A stretch of 64,000 nucleotides of DNA from Geosiphon pyriformis (Eukaryota > Glomeromycota > Glomeromycetes > Archaeosporales > Geosiphonaceae): contig JAAOMT010000503.1 in the NCBI GenBank assembly GCA_016748015.1, positions 550,509 to 614,508 of the forward strand, read 5' to 3'. Below, piece after piece: positions 37,620-49,437 of the stretch; the first letter of the stretch is position 1; each line of letters begins with the position of its first letter. A program made the translations under genes and the position numbers. Below the pieces are notes generated by a model that was given only the letters and a program-made list of their open reading frames with translations, searched no databases and had not been told where the DNA came from.

Positions 37620-38370
37620 TATTGAGCTTCATTGAAATCTTCATTTTGAATTACTTCTAACACTTTTTTTTCAAGTATTGTTTGTTTGACTCTGTTTCTC
37701 ACGTCTTCTACTTGTGTATTGTTCATTCTTCCCATTGGTTAATGGTTATGGTTTCCATATTAAAATGTAACAATATTTTTGGATAGTTTTGATATATGTT
37801 GTATAGTTGGTACATTGTTCTAACATGTAGTGTTAAATTTATTTTCTTTCTGATAAATTCTTCAATTTGTTGTATTATGTCTTAATTGAATATTCTCTTG
37901 GATTTGTTGATATACAACTCCTGAATATTTAACTTCCGACCTAACTGGTAGTAGCAATATAATATTGGAAGTTGTTCTGTCCATTGCTTCCAATTTTCTT
38001 TTGTAATCTCTTCTGTTGGTGCCATAATAGGTCTTTTCCCAAAAATGTTTTTCATTTTTTCTATTAAGTTATCTGTCCAGTTTTTATTGGTCTTTGGTGG
38101 TCGCTGGTATGGTGTAGTCTTTGTTTTTCTTTGGGTGTTTTGATAGCAGATTATTTGGTTGTTAATAACAATTTCCATGTCTAACTGTTATTCACTTAAG
38201 GCCTGGAACAATTGTTAAACTATAGTGTAAATATGATCTGGTATTTCCATTTTTCTTGGTTGCTTTTGTCGCGTGTACTATATCTTTATATACTCTTTTG
38301 GTTGTTCAATTTGACATGTTTGGTTCAATAATTATGATTGGTTCTAGATCTCATGGAATCTTATCTGGTT
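37620..38370 (-). pseudogene. Element A: C-terminal module downstream of GPY/F, unknown function
   Basis: After the GPY/F region comes LEPIIIIEPN. Then, with frame changes, IPDHIYTIV.QLFQALSE, MEIVINNQIICYQN (38178), EEITKENWKQWTEQLPILYC and YYQLGRKLNIQELY. It aligns over its whole length with the end of element C (63500-64000) and with A' (47371-48150). No transmembrane segment or signal peptide is evident, so it is unlikely to be an envelope. I do not recognise the fold. Confidence 0.7.
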
Positions 38371-38429
38371 GAACTAGTATTCTTTGTACTCCTAATTGTA
38401 GAATGTTATTGCTAGATAATGATGCTATC

Positions 38430-39478
38430 TGGTGATATGATTTCAGTCAATTACCATATGCTACTTTGGCTAAGATTTTGTTGTCCCATCTTAATTTGTA
38501 AGCTCTATTTCCTAGAATTTCTTCTATGTGAAATGGTTCATCCTATTTGGGGTCGAATTTTCCACTCCATTGTTTTTCTGCTTTGGTATGATGTAATAGT
38601 ACTTTGTCTCTAATCTTGAATTTAACTGGTTCGTCTGATAGTTGGTTATCATGTCATTCTTTTTGCTTTTCTTGTGACTTTTGGATGTTATCAGCTGCTC
38701 TTTGCCATTTGTTTTCTAGTGTTTCCATTAAGTCATATGTTTTTTTCAACAATGTTTCCTGGAAATTACCTTCAGTTATTGGTTCTGTTGGATAAGTGTT
38801 GACTTTTATCTTAACTGGTAATGTTGCTGTTCTACCATATACTAATTCAAATGGTGTTGCTTGTGTAGTGTCTTGCTTTATTGTTTGATAAGCAAATAGT
38901 ACTGATGATATAAACAAATCTCATTCGTCCTGATTTTCTTGACTGATCTTGGCAATTGCTTTACACAATATTTTGTTAAACATCTCAACTAACCCATTTG
39001 TTTGTGGATGATATGGTGATGATAATAGTCTTTTGATTCCAAATCTCTGGCTTAATTCTGCTAATGTTCTGTTCACAAAGTAAGTTCCTTGATCTGATAA
39101 TAATTCTTTTGGACATTCATGTCGACAAATCAAATCTTGATGAATAAATTCAGCAACAGATTCTGCATCTGCTCTTTGAATGGCTTTTGCTTCTGGCCAT
39201 TTAGTAAGATAATCCATAGCTACTGCAATATATCTGTTGCTTCTGCTGGTAATTGTTAATGGTCTAACTAAGTCAATTCCAATGTAATTGAATGGTTGTC
39301 TCACTTTGATTGGTCTTAATGGTTTATTGAGTCTTGTTCCTCCTTTTTTCTGACAAGCATCACAATTTTGAACATATTGGATGATGTCTGGATACATTGA
39401 TGACCAATAGTATCTTTTTCTGGTTCTTTCCATGGTTGCTTCTTTATGAAAATGTTCTGCTATTGGGTCTGAGTGCAT
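38430..39478 (-). pseudogene. Element A integrase with GPY/F module, broken
   Basis: The HHCC zinc module (HSDPIAEHF...CDACQKKGG) is followed by the catalytic core: GIDLVRPL (D), SDQGTYF (D) and NGLVEMFN (E), so the DDE triad is present. The open stretch 39478-38921 and the next frame 38917-38654 (SVLFAYQTIKQDTTQATPFE) are separated by a break. The GPY/F region (about 38600-38450) reads WSGKFDPK*DEPFHIEEILG. It inserts cDNA; the GPY/F part is typical of Metaviridae. Confidence 0.85.
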
Positions 39479-39489
39479 GTTGAATAATA

Positions 39490-41191
39490 TTGTTTCTTTC
39501 TCTAATTCTGTGATTACTCTGGTTAGTTGATCTGAATTTTTTCTGTTCTTTCAGTAAAGTATATTTTGATGATTAATAAAATATTTTAATTGTTGTTTTA
39601 TGTTGTTTTGTTCTTTTTGAGATAATTTCTTCTTGAATAATTGAGTATTTATATAATGTTGAAGTTGTTGGTATTTTTGTGTATTCATGTTTTGTTATAT
39701 TTTTGGGTTGAAATGTTTTTAGATTTGTCTTATTCATGACAATTCATTAGTATTTCCATTGTTTTTTCTTTTTTTATAATGTACTGTATAATTAAATAGT
39801 GAAAGTTCTATTTTTCATCTGGCATGGTAATTGTCTACAAATTCTTGTTTCTGGATTGAAGTCAATCCCTTGTGATCCATATATATTTCAAACTTTTGGC
39901 TCAAGTATTCTCTCCATTTTATGACTGCTCAATAAATTGCTAAGTGTTCCAGTGCTGGTGTTCTATAGTTCTTTTCAGCTGGACTTAAGCTTCTACTGGC
40001 ATATGCTACTAGATGTTCTCTTCCATCTGGTCTTTTCTGTGATAGTACTGCTCCCAATGCTTGACCTGATGCATCCATAGTGATAATAAATCGTTTGTTG
40101 TGGTCTAGATACATTAACACTAGAGCTTGAATAAGCTTTCTTCTCAATGTGTTGAATGCTTTTTGTTGAGCTTCAGTCCATTCATACTTTACATTTTTGG
40201 TTTGTAAATAGTGAAATGGCTGGGCTAGTTTAAAAAAGTCCTTGATGAAGCAGCAATAATAGTCTGCGAATCCCAAAAATGCCCTTAGTTCTGACAAGTT
40301 TGTTGGTACTGAAAAGTTCTTTACTATCACAATCTTATCTGGATCCATTTTGATGCCATCTTTGCTTACCATATGTCCCAAAAACTTGAGCTTAGTTTTT
40401 CCAAAGAAACACTTGGTTGCATTTAGTTTTAATCCAGCTTTTCTTAGTCTTTCAAACACCTGCTGAAGGTGATGCAGATGATCATCAAATGTTTTTGAGA
40501 ATACATTGGTGTCATCTAAGTATACAACTACTGATTTCCATAGTAGTCTAATATATACAATTTTCATGAGCCGTTGGAATGTTGCTGGAGCGTTCATCAA
40601 GCCAAATGGCATGACTTCAAATTTGAAATTCCCTTTTCTTGTTGTAAATGTGGTTTTTTGTTTGTCAGCTGAATTCATGGCTATTTGCCAGTAACCACTA
40701 TCTAGATCCAGTGTCGAGAATCATTTGTTTCCTTCAAAAGCATCAAATAGTTCTTGGATTTTTGGCATTGAATAACTATTACCTTTGGTCACTCCATTTA
40801 GTTTCCGATAATCCACACAGAAATGGATCTTTCTATTTTTCTTCCATACTAGTACCACTGGTGATGACTATGGGCTTATTGATGGTTAAATTAACCCATT
40901 GTCAAACATTTGATTGATCTCTTGACAAATGATCTCATGGCTGGCTGGTGGTACTTTGTATGCTCTTTGTTTGATTGATATTGCATCTCCAGTTTTGATC
41001 TGATGCTGGATAATGTTGGTGCAGCCAAATTCATTCTTACTTGCAAAGATGTCATTGAAATTGCTGAGTAATATTTTTAGTTGCATTTGTTGGAGTGGAT
41101 CTAGATTCCCCATGTTTATCTGTTCCAACTGTTCTGGTTGGAGCAGATAACATTCACTTCGTCTGTAGATAATTTGTGATGTAATGTCCAC
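39490..41191 (-). pseudogene. Element A reverse transcriptase and RNase H, broken
   Basis: Starts around HQIKTGDAISIKQRAYKVPP (41040). The RT core includes VMPFGLMNAPATFQRLM and an intact YLDD at 40511-40522. RNase H begins at about 40110 with ITMDASGQALGAVLSQK. Stops break the fingers region (40880-40680) and the RNase H end. Copies DNA from element RNA and removes the template. Confidence 0.88.
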
Positions 41192-41416
41192 ATATTTGCA
41201 AAGCTGTGAAAAGTCTGAAATATGGTTTGGTGGTTGATCCTCAACTTAAGTGGTTAAGCATTCAATGATAGTTCCTTTTGGTATCTCAATAACATTTCCG
41301 GTTGTGTTGTAGATGAGAATTTTTATATTTTTGGGGCTTTTGGCTAATATGTAAAGATTAGTGAGTTCAATTTTTCCTAATTCACAAATGCTAGTTTCTG
41401 CCTCAAACAATTGAGC

Positions 41417-42244
41417 TTAATCCTTCACTTCTTTTTTTATGGCTAACCTATACTGGTCATATGGTGGAATGGAAATTGATTGACAAGTTGAGATAATTTT
41501 TTCTTTGTTAATAATTTCTTCTTCTGCCATATTAATTGATATATCTATTCTACCCATTAATTTAAATCTCTGTATCTCTCTAGCTGTAATCCCTAATTTT
41601 TTCCTGTTTCTTATTGATACTAACTGCACTATTTTCACCAGAGGTAAGAATATTGCCTGTGCTATCTTTTTGTTTGGATCTATGATATATGCTTTTTCTA
41701 AGTCATTTTGTAGCATAGCAATGATATTTCCTATGTATTTTGTGTTAATTATTTCTCCTTTGATGTTGATTCCCTTTTTTGCTAGGCTACTTCTAGATGC
41801 TAACTGAACCATTGTTGTTACTAAAATTTCCAGTGCTATTTTTAGATTGATGCAAGTGCACGAATATGGTTCCAATTTGAGGGGATTTTTCCCTAGATAT
41901 TTTAGATCAAACCCTGCATCAGTATCATGCGTGCATTCCAGCATGATACCTTCATTATTATCACTATACCATTTGAGTTCCTGCTCCTTAGAGAGATTAG
42001 GAAGCACAATATATATTTCGGAGTTTGAATTGAAGTCTGAATCATTGATATTGTGAGTGGAGCTGGAACCAGTGTTTTTGTCATCATTGTTGTCAGAGTT
42101 TGAATTGGGATTGAAAACTGATTCCGATTCTGATGTGTAGCTGCTGATTGGTTCTTCTTTCTCTGAGATTGTGTAGATCATGCGTGGTGGCGGATTGTAA
42201 ATAAGGTCACACTCATTACAATATTGAAAGTCACATGGAATCAA
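41417..42244 (-). pseudogene. Element A dUTPase-like domain between protease and RT
   Basis: Open for 275 codons. Motifs in order: DTDAGFDLKYLG (motif 1), SRSSLAKKGI (motif 2), GEIINTKYIGNIIAMLQND (motif 3), KKIAQAIFLPL (motif 4). The FGSTGR-like motif 5 is degraded to FKLMGR. An acidic, Ser/Asn-rich linker precedes it (42130-42020). The family hydrolyses dUTP to limit uracil in new cDNA. Upstream, the block CNECDLIYNPPP is the last Cys pair of the preceding domain. Confidence 0.82.
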
Positions 42245-42254
42245 ACAATGGTTA

Positions 42255-43190
42255 CATAGTTGAGTGTTGATTTCTTCTAATTATTGCTTTTGTTCCTCTT
42301 TTGTTGGTGCCAAATTTTGGTAGTGCTCATGAAATTCTTCTGGGTCTGCTTCCAGATCCAGAAAAGCATCTGGATTGGGAATCAAAACAATATTAACTGG
42401 CTCTGGAGGGTTGTTCTTGATTTTCAATATTTCACTGGGCATGGCTCCTTTGATTTTGGCATTCACCATCTGCCAGATCTTGTCTTCGTCATGTGGATAC
42501 CTGTCCAAGCAATTGATTGCTCAGTGCCAGACTGCAGTAATAGGCATTTCATGACTCACCCAGTCACTGATAAGTATTGTGTATTGGCATGAAGCATTGC
42601 ATATTTCCCCTCACCCAGAAATGTCATTCCACATTCCTTTGTCGAGTAATTGTTCATCACAAGTGAGACATGATTCATTGTTCTACTTGCCTTGCCTTTT
42701 TGGGTAGTCATAGCATTTGCGGTAGCAAGGCTTGCAATAGTAATGTGTTCTTGTCCAATAGTCTTCATCAGAGGCAATCCAGGCTTCCATGGAGGACAAT
42801 TTCTTTCCACAGTCTTTGTATTTGAGAAATATATATGGCAATTCCTTTATTGGTTCATGTGAGTATTCTCTTTCCCAACTACTAGTTAATTTTTCTGTGG
42901 TGGTGGTGTCTTTCAATATATTTTCTTCCCTTTCTTTCCCTTTCCTTTTGTCTCTTTCTTCCCAGTCTAGAATTGGTGGCATCTTGCTTTGGTTGTCATC
43001 GGTCCAAGCATTGATGATAGTTCTCCAGATATGTTTTTCTCTTTGTTTCTTCTTTTCCTTATCATTGTTGTCCCAAGCAAGTATTGGTGGCAGTTCATTG
43101 TGGTTGACATCAGCCCATAAGACCTGATACACTTCCCATGTTGGTTTTGGCTTTTTTTCCTCGAAGTTAATGAGTGAGGTTGGCATGATA
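42255..43190 (-). pseudogene. Element A Cys-rich domain between protease and dUTPase
   Basis: A block with paired cysteines and histidines: YKDCGKKLSSMEAW, HYYCKPCYRKCYDYP, then (after a break) CGMTFLGEGKY, which matches the WNDIPGRGGTCD region of element C. Two related repeats around 43190-42960 read LPPILAWDNND and MPPILDWEERD. Spacing suggests zinc-binding fingers of unassigned type. Known only by similarity to B and C here. Confidence 0.65.
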
Positions 43191-43300
43191 CTGCTGGGTT
43201 TGAAATGGCCACACGTTGCTGGTACTCTTGTGTGTCAGCCATTCTGGCTGAGCTACAACTCCTAAGTGGTCCAATCGAGGATAGCATTTGTTTTGGTAAG

Positions 43301-43900
43301 CTAGTTATTACCAACTAGGGCTTGGTATTGAGTGGCTTCCATCACCAAAACTTTGATAGGGACTATGATGTCATTGACTTCAAAAGGAAAGTTGTCAATC
43401 TTACCAATAGGAGTTTTGGTTGCTCCATCAGCTGTGATGATCCTTGCGCTGGCAGCTCTATCAACTCTGCAACCTAATTGATCCATGAGTTGTTTGGTGA
43501 TGATGCTGCCAGCTGATCCACTATTCAGGATCAGTTTAATATACTGACCATTAACTTTGGTATTAGTATACATTGCAGTTATTGGTTTGGTGTCCAGAGT
43601 AGCTTCACTGAATAATGGAACTGATGTGATTTCCTCAAGTTCAAATGGAAATATGGCAGCAAGTAATTTGTTCTCGGTGCTGGCAGCTGGTGGAATGTTG
43701 TTGGTAAGTGGTTTCTGGTTTGCTGGATACAGTGTTTTCTGGGGTAACCAGAAGACTTAAGTAGTTCTGGGAACTCGGGTTTTGATTATACCTGGTTCCT
43801 GAACTCTGCTGGTATGATTCTGATAGTTGATTTGATGAACTGGAGATCGGTTGATGTACTACCATCATCGATCTCCAGTTTTGTTGTGTCATTCTTGGTC
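43301..43900 (-). pseudogene. Element A aspartic protease (retropepsin-like), inactive
   Basis: The flap and core read NGQYIKLILNSGSAGSIITKQL. The catalytic DSG is NSG, with the Asn codon at 43523-43525 (GAT to AAT type change). LVMEATQYQALVGN follows. Upstream (43890-43640) is a Gln/Ser/Asn-rich spacer. Confidence 0.85.
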
Positions 43901-44189
43901 TTTGGATTTTGTTTTGAGGTAAGTTTTGTGGTGGTATTTAAATTTGTCAGGGTTGATAAATTGTTGGTGTCTGTGATTGATATAGTATTGGTGGCTGTGG
44001 CTAATAGATTGCTTGTGGCTGTGGTTGATAAATTGGAGCTTGATACACCAGTGGTTGATATAGTGGTTGCTGTGTTATTAGTAGGTAAGTGGATTAATAT
44101 TGCTCTTGATTGGTATAATAGTTCAGCATTTGAAATCTACGATCAGAGTTTTGATATTGATTTTCTGATCGGGGGTTATTATACACTCG

Positions 44190-45990
44190 GCAGTCAGCTC
44201 TAAGGTGTTTTTGTTTACCACAGTTGTGACAGACATGCATCTCTTGTTGTCATGGCTAATTAGAGGACATTGGAAAACATGACTGATTTTGGAAATGATT
44301 GGTGTTTTTTTAATTATTGCATTATTGTAGAAGTTAATAGATTGGGTAATTGTCAGCTAAGTATCTTTCTAATTTCTGATTAATGGAATCACTGAATTGT
44401 TTCAGTTTAGAATTCAAGTCAGATGATCCATTCATTACTAAATTTACAGCTTGGGCATGATTGGCTTTTAACTCAGCAGCTTCAAAGTCTTTAGCATAAG
44501 TGACTGCAGTAGAAAAGTCTACTAGATACATTGAATGTACTCATTGTAGGATGCTACTGCGTAAGTTTCTGATGAACTGATTTAAGATTTGTGGTACTGT
44601 AAAGTAATTAGCTTGGATAGCTTGGATTTGGCGCAGATTTTTGTGAAAGCATCCTAAGTAAGTGATGACTGCTTCTGTGTTCTTTTGTTTTATGGTGGTA
44701 AAAGTACTTGTTAGGTGGTTGATGCTATTGTTATTACTGAAATATCTTAGGAATTCTATTTTAAATGCATTAAAATTTTGGGGTTTCTGGGCCAAGCTAT
44801 AATATCATGAGTTGGCAGTATCCTTTAGGAAATATGGGATGACTTATATTGTTCTAGTGTCATCCCAATTATTTGCAGTGATGGCTTTGGCTATATTATT
44901 AATCTATGCTTGGGCATTGTTCTTTTTGTCTGTAAACTTCTCAAGTTTTGCAATTGGTGTAAAAGCCATTGGCATGATCAGTTGCTGTTGTTGTATTGGT
45001 AGTTAAAGCTATTGGGACAGTTGCTAAACTGGTTGCTGTATAAGTTGCTGTAGTAGTGGTTGTGCTATTGGATCAATTGGTGGGTGTTCAATGACGATAT
45101 TTGGAGGTAAGTTCAGCTGATTAATTGCTTCGGGGTTTTGATTGTTCTGCTTTGGCTGAGCTTGAAAATTTGAAGTTTCGATTTTCAGATTTTTTTGATT
45201 TGGATTTTTCGGAGTTTGAACGTTCATGGTTTCAAATTCTGGGATTTTTGGAATTGGGTTTTGGTAAATAAATTCCTGATCCTCAAATTTTTTTTCCTCT
45301 TCTTCTTGTTCTTCTTTCAATTCAGTAACTTCCCAAGAACTTGCAGTTCCAAAATCTGGTTGAAATGGCAGTAATCAAAATCCTAATAGTGTTGGCAATT
45401 GTGATTTAAATCCTTCAAAGTACGCGCTGTATAGTCCTAATAGATCTTCTTTTCTTTGTTTACTTTGAAATGGAAATTGTCCAAATGTTGATGTTGCATT
45501 TGATGTAGATGTGTCTGCTGATGCGATATTGATGGTGCTTCCAAGAGTATAATAATATGATAGATTTATAGGTGATTCAATTCTGTATTTCTTCCAAGTG
45601 GGTGGTTGGATCCATTGAAGTGTTACTGCCAGTGTTTGTAATTTTCCTTTGCCCTTACTGGTATAAGTGATTGGGTATCTTTGTTGGATGTAATGTTTAA
45701 TTTCTTTGTTAATCTTAGTGATAATAGATGCAAAATTATGATTTGTTAGTAAGCTGGTGTTTTGGATTAATTTATGATAAAAAGTTTCTCTTGCTGATTC
45801 AGTGTTTACTGGTGTTCCTAACAAATATGCAATTTTCTCGTTGACATAGAAATTAAAGGCTGATTCTGCTGATATATGATTTTGGTTTAATCCCAAGTGT
45901 TAACAGTAGTGTTGAAATAAGGATTTTGCGAATCCTAAATGGTTTGCTCCTATACTTTCTGATTCTGCCACTGTTGATTTATTTGTTGGT
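44190..45990 (-). pseudogene. Element A gag: N-terminal domain, capsid, zinc knuckle, broken
   Basis: The N-terminal part (45896-45375) has SAESAFNFYVNEKIAYLLG. A charged linker follows (45320-45024), then the retrotransposon gag/capsid region (44990-44334) with FLKDTAN, FKIEFLRYFSNNNSINHL and NLRQIQAIQANYFTVPQ. The knuckle CHNCGKQKHLRADC (C-X2-C-X4-H-X4-C) sits at about 44230-44190. The start codon is not preserved clearly. Confidence 0.82.
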
Positions 45991-46012
45991 GCTGGTTTTC
46001 TGTAAGATTATA

Positions 46013-46029
46013 CCTCACAGGGAGCACCA
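46013..46029 (-). promoter_or_regulatory. Element A primer-binding site
   Basis: Minus strand TGGTGCTCCCTGTGAGG, three bases inside the 5' LTR edge. Identical to the element B site (49378-49394). Starts TGG as expected for pairing with a tRNA CCA end; the tRNA cannot be named from here. Confidence 0.8.
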
Positions 46030-46032
46030 AAT

Positions 46033-47357
46033 ATTACAGGTGATTACTTAGAGTATTAAAGTAAGTAACAAGACCTATAACTTAGTGCTCAAGGCTGTTA
46101 TTAATAATGGAATCTGAAGGTGCATTTATCTGAAGAGTTTGGTTAAGTTCTTTGTATAATGGACAGAGATTCAGTGGTAATAGTTTTATCTATAGCTTTC
46201 TGAAACCACAGTTTTGTCAATTTTTTTCTTAGCTTGATGGCCAGTATTCTTTCTGGTAAGCTATCTTTAATCGAGTATCCTACCCTTATTTCTAGGTCTT
46301 TTACCAGTGTTATATCCTAACGTCAGTATCTCCATATAATAATCCTCTTTAACAGAGTTAGTAATAACAGTAAAACAAAAGAAAATAAAATGGAAATGAA
46401 ATAAAAAAATAAGCCAAGGTGATGAATATGTTAGTATCCTATCAATAGTCATAATTAAGAGCTATTGTTCTAGGATGATTAAGTATCAATTACTATCAAC
46501 ATAAAGTGTTGATAGTAGAGAGTAGATTTATATGGTAAATGATTTATTTATTTAATATTTGTGGATGGAAGATTTTTAACTAAAGATTCTGCTCTTTTTA
46601 CTTCTAATACTACTGCTATATATACATAATTTATGTTTTACAAGATTGCTCACATTTCCGAGCAATGTGTTATGATTTCTTGAGCAATACTCATATTGCT
46701 AAGCAATGTGCCCTAATTTTCTAATATTGCTCCACATTGCTGAGCAATGTGCTCACGTGCTACATGCTATTTGCTTATTGGTCTACTATTTCCCTATATC
46801 TGTTTTATTTCTATGAGTAACAGCACTTAACTCTTTAATCAATTAGTAAAACAAAGAAATGAAAACATAAAAGAAATAAAAGAAAATAAAGAAATAAACA
46901 AAAGCAATTGCAAGTTAGTATTCTGTTAATAACTGTGATCAAGAGCTATTGTTCTAGCATAGTTAAGTATTAATTACTATCAACATGAAATGTTGATAGT
47001 GGAGAGTGGCTTTGGATGGTAAATAGTTATTTATTTGATATTTTTGAATGGAAGGTTGCTTAGATCAAATTTAAACTGAGAGATCTGTCCTTTTCTACTT
47101 TTAATACTACCACTATATATACATAATTGATGTTCTACAAGATCGCTCACATTTCTGAGCAATGTGCTATGATTTCTTGAGCAATGCTCACATTGCTGAG
47201 TGATGTGCTCTAATTTCTAACATTGTTCCACATTGCTAAGCAATGTGCCATGATTTTTGACATTGCTTCATATTGCTGAGCAATGTGCTCACATGCTAAA
47301 TACTATTCTTTTATTGGTCTGCTATTTTCTATATTTGTTTTCTTTTTATGAATAACA
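46033..47357 (-). repeat. Element A 5' LTR, also 3' LTR of A'
   Basis: Same two-unit layout as the 3' LTR: units 46033-46820 and 46821-47357, hairpins at 46493-46515 and 46977-46999, palindrome clusters at 46645-46755 and 47135-47290. The second unit has more palindromes than its partner in the 3' LTR, so the array has changed in copy number. It is followed directly by the 3' region of a second element of the same family. Confidence 0.8.
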
Positions 47358-48597
47358 TTATCTTTTTTTTTTAATATTGAGCTCCATCAAAATCTTTATT
47401 TTGAATTAATTCCAATACTTCTTTTTCAAGTATTGTTTGTTTGACTCTGTTTTTCATATCTTCTACTTGTGTATTGTTCATTCTTCCCCATTGGTTAATG
47501 GTTATGGTTTCCATGTCAGAGTGTAACAGTATTTCTGGATAGTTTTGAAATATGTTGTGTAGTTGATATATTGTTTTAACATGTAGTGTTGAATTCATTT
47601 TCTTTCTGATAAATTCTTCAATTTGTTGTATTATGTCTTGGTTGAATATTCTCTTAGATTTGTCAGTATACAATTCCTGAATATTCAACTTCTGACCTAA
47701 CTGGTAGTAACAGTATGATATTAGAAGTTGTTTTGTCTATTGCTTCCAATTTTCTTTTGTAAGTTCTTCTGTTAGTGCCATAATAAGTATTTTCCCAAAA
47801 GTGTTCTTTACTTTTTCTATTATGTTATCTGACCAGTTTTTATTATTCTTTGGTAATCATTGATATGATGTATTCTTTGTTTTTCTTTTGGTGTTTCAAT
47901 AGCAAATTGTTTAGTTGTTAACAATAATTTCCATGTCCAGAGATTGTTAACTTAAGGCCTGAGATAATTGTTGAGTTATGATATGGATATGATTTGGTAT
48001 TTCTATTTTATCTTGGTTGCTTTTGTTGTGTATACTGTGCTCTTATATATTCTTTTGGTTGTTTAATTTGACATGTTTGGTTCAATAATTATGATTGGTT
48101 CCAGATTTTGTGGAATTTTCTCTGGTTGAATTAGTATTCTTTGTACTCCCAGTCATGGAATGTTATTGGTGAATAATGATGTTATCTGGTGATATGGTTT
48201 CAGTCGATCATCATGTGCTGCTTTGGCTAAGATTTTGTTGTCCCATCTTAATTTATAAGCTTTATTCCCAAGTATTTCTTCTATGTGAAATGGTTCATTC
48301 TATTTGGGGTCAAATTTTCTACTCCATTGTTTTTCTGCTTTGGTACAATATAAAAGTACTTTGTTTCTAATCTTGAATTCAACTGGTTTATTTGGTAGTT
48401 GGTTATTATGTCATTTTTTTTGCTTTTCTTGTGACTTTTGTATATTGTCAGCTGCTCTTTGTCATTTGTTTTCTAGAGTTTCTATCAAGTTATATGTTCT
48501 TCTTAGCAATGTTTTCTGGAAATTATCTTCAGTTATTGGTTCTATTAGATAAGTATTGACTTCTATCTCAATTGGTAATATTGCTGTTGTTACTCAT
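47358..48597 (-). mobile_element. Element A': 3' part of a second copy sharing the LTR of A, cut by B
   Basis: From the purine tract (47358-47372) leftward on the minus strand it has the C-terminal module, whose last open part 47688-47371 ends NKDFDGAQY right beside the LTR. Then come the GPY/F region (about 48370-48190) and the end of the integrase, up to 48597, where element B begins. The arrangement LTR-internal-LTR-internal with one shared LTR suggests recombination between copies. The remainder of A' should lie beyond B. Confidence 0.75.
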
Positions 48598-49375
48598 AGA
48601 AATATAGAAAATATATTAGCATAATTAGTAGCCAATCAGAAGTAGACATAGTAAATATAGAATTCCAAGATTCCTCTTAAGAATTACAGGATTCCAAGAA
48701 TTCCAAAATTCCTGTCGTGAAGAATCGAAGAATTGAGGAATCTCAATTATGTATATATAGCAGCAGGATTAGAAGCTAAAAAGACAAACCTCTTAGTGTA
48801 GATTAATCTAAGCAACCTTCCAATTCCCAATTATCAAATAAATAATTATTTTATATCTCAATTCACTCTTCGCTATCAACATGAAGTGTTGATAGTAATT
48901 AATACTTAACTACGCTGGAACAATAGCTCTTGATCATGGCTATTGATGAGATACTAACTTACCAAATTGCCTTGGCTTATCTTCATTGTTATTTTCTTTA
49001 TTTTATTTCTTTCTTTCTTTAATTTTGTTGTGCCTACTAATTGATTGAAGATTAAAAGCGCTGAGTTATTGACATCACGGATAGTCTGATAAAAGACCCA
49101 GAAATAAGGGTAGATTTATATATATTATCAGTTAGCTTACCAGAAGAGCACAACTGCCAGAATAAATCCAGCCACCAAGCTAAAAAGAAATTGGAAAACA
49201 ACTGACAACAAACGACAAATTGCCGCACTATCAGATCTCTGTTCATTATACAAAAGACTTCATCAAAACCTTCAGATACAACATTTGTAGAATATCATCG
49301 ACAGAAATAGCTTTTTGAGCACCAAGTTACAGGTTTGTTATTTGACTTGAGACTCCAAATAATTCAACTGTAACA
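48598..49375 (+). repeat. Element B 5' LTR (778 bp)
   Basis: TGTTACTC...CTGTAACA, a 6-bp terminal inverted repeat. Contains a TATA-like TATATATAG at 48752-48760 and the hairpin at 48873-48895. The second half matches the LTR of A (CTTGATCATGGCTATTGATG, GACCCAGAAATAAGGGTAGA); the first half is unrelated to A, so U3 has been exchanged or has diverged fast. It lacks the palindrome cluster of A. Confidence 0.85.
48873..48895. promoter_or_regulatory. Conserved LTR hairpin, 9-bp arms and 5-base loop
   Basis: CTATCAACA / TGAAG / TGTTGATAG. Present once in B and twice in each LTR of A (36808, 37332, 46493, 46977) with its stem nearly unchanged while flanks diverge. It is followed by the shared GAGCTATTGTTCC box (reverse complement here). 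Role unknown. Confidence 0.7.
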
Positions 49376-49377
49376 TT

Positions 49378-49394
49378 TGGTGCTCCCTGTGAGG
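49378..49394 (+). promoter_or_regulatory. Element B primer-binding site
   Basis: TGGTGCTCCCTGTGAGG starting two bases after the LTR end; identical to that of A. Confidence 0.82.
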
Positions 49395-49437
49395 TATAAT
49401 TCTACAGAGAACCAGCACCAACAACACCAAACCAAAA

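Larger units (their letters stand above)
36347..47357 (-). mobile_element. Ty3/Metaviridae element A, about 11 kb, both LTRs present, dead
   Basis: 3' LTR 36347-37601, purine-rich tract 37602-37617 (minus strand AAAAGGAGAAGATAA), internal region about 37620-46012, primer-binding site 46013-46029, 5' LTR 46033-47357. Domain order is gag, protease, Cys-rich block, dUTPase, RT, RNase H, integrase with GPY/F, then a C-terminal module. The LTR pair is clearly diverged, and the outer TG of the 5' LTR has become TA. The element is full length but riddled with stops. Confidence 0.88.

Noticed and set aside
37620-38370. C-terminal module of the Ty3 elements as an envelope gene
   Set aside because: No signal peptide, transmembrane segment or Cys pattern; charged and apparently helical, and in frame with integrase in element C.
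43814-44203. Plus-strand Val-rich open frame in element A
   Set aside because: Antisense of the Gln/Tyr/Pro-rich gag-protease spacer, a repeat that yields open frames on both strands.
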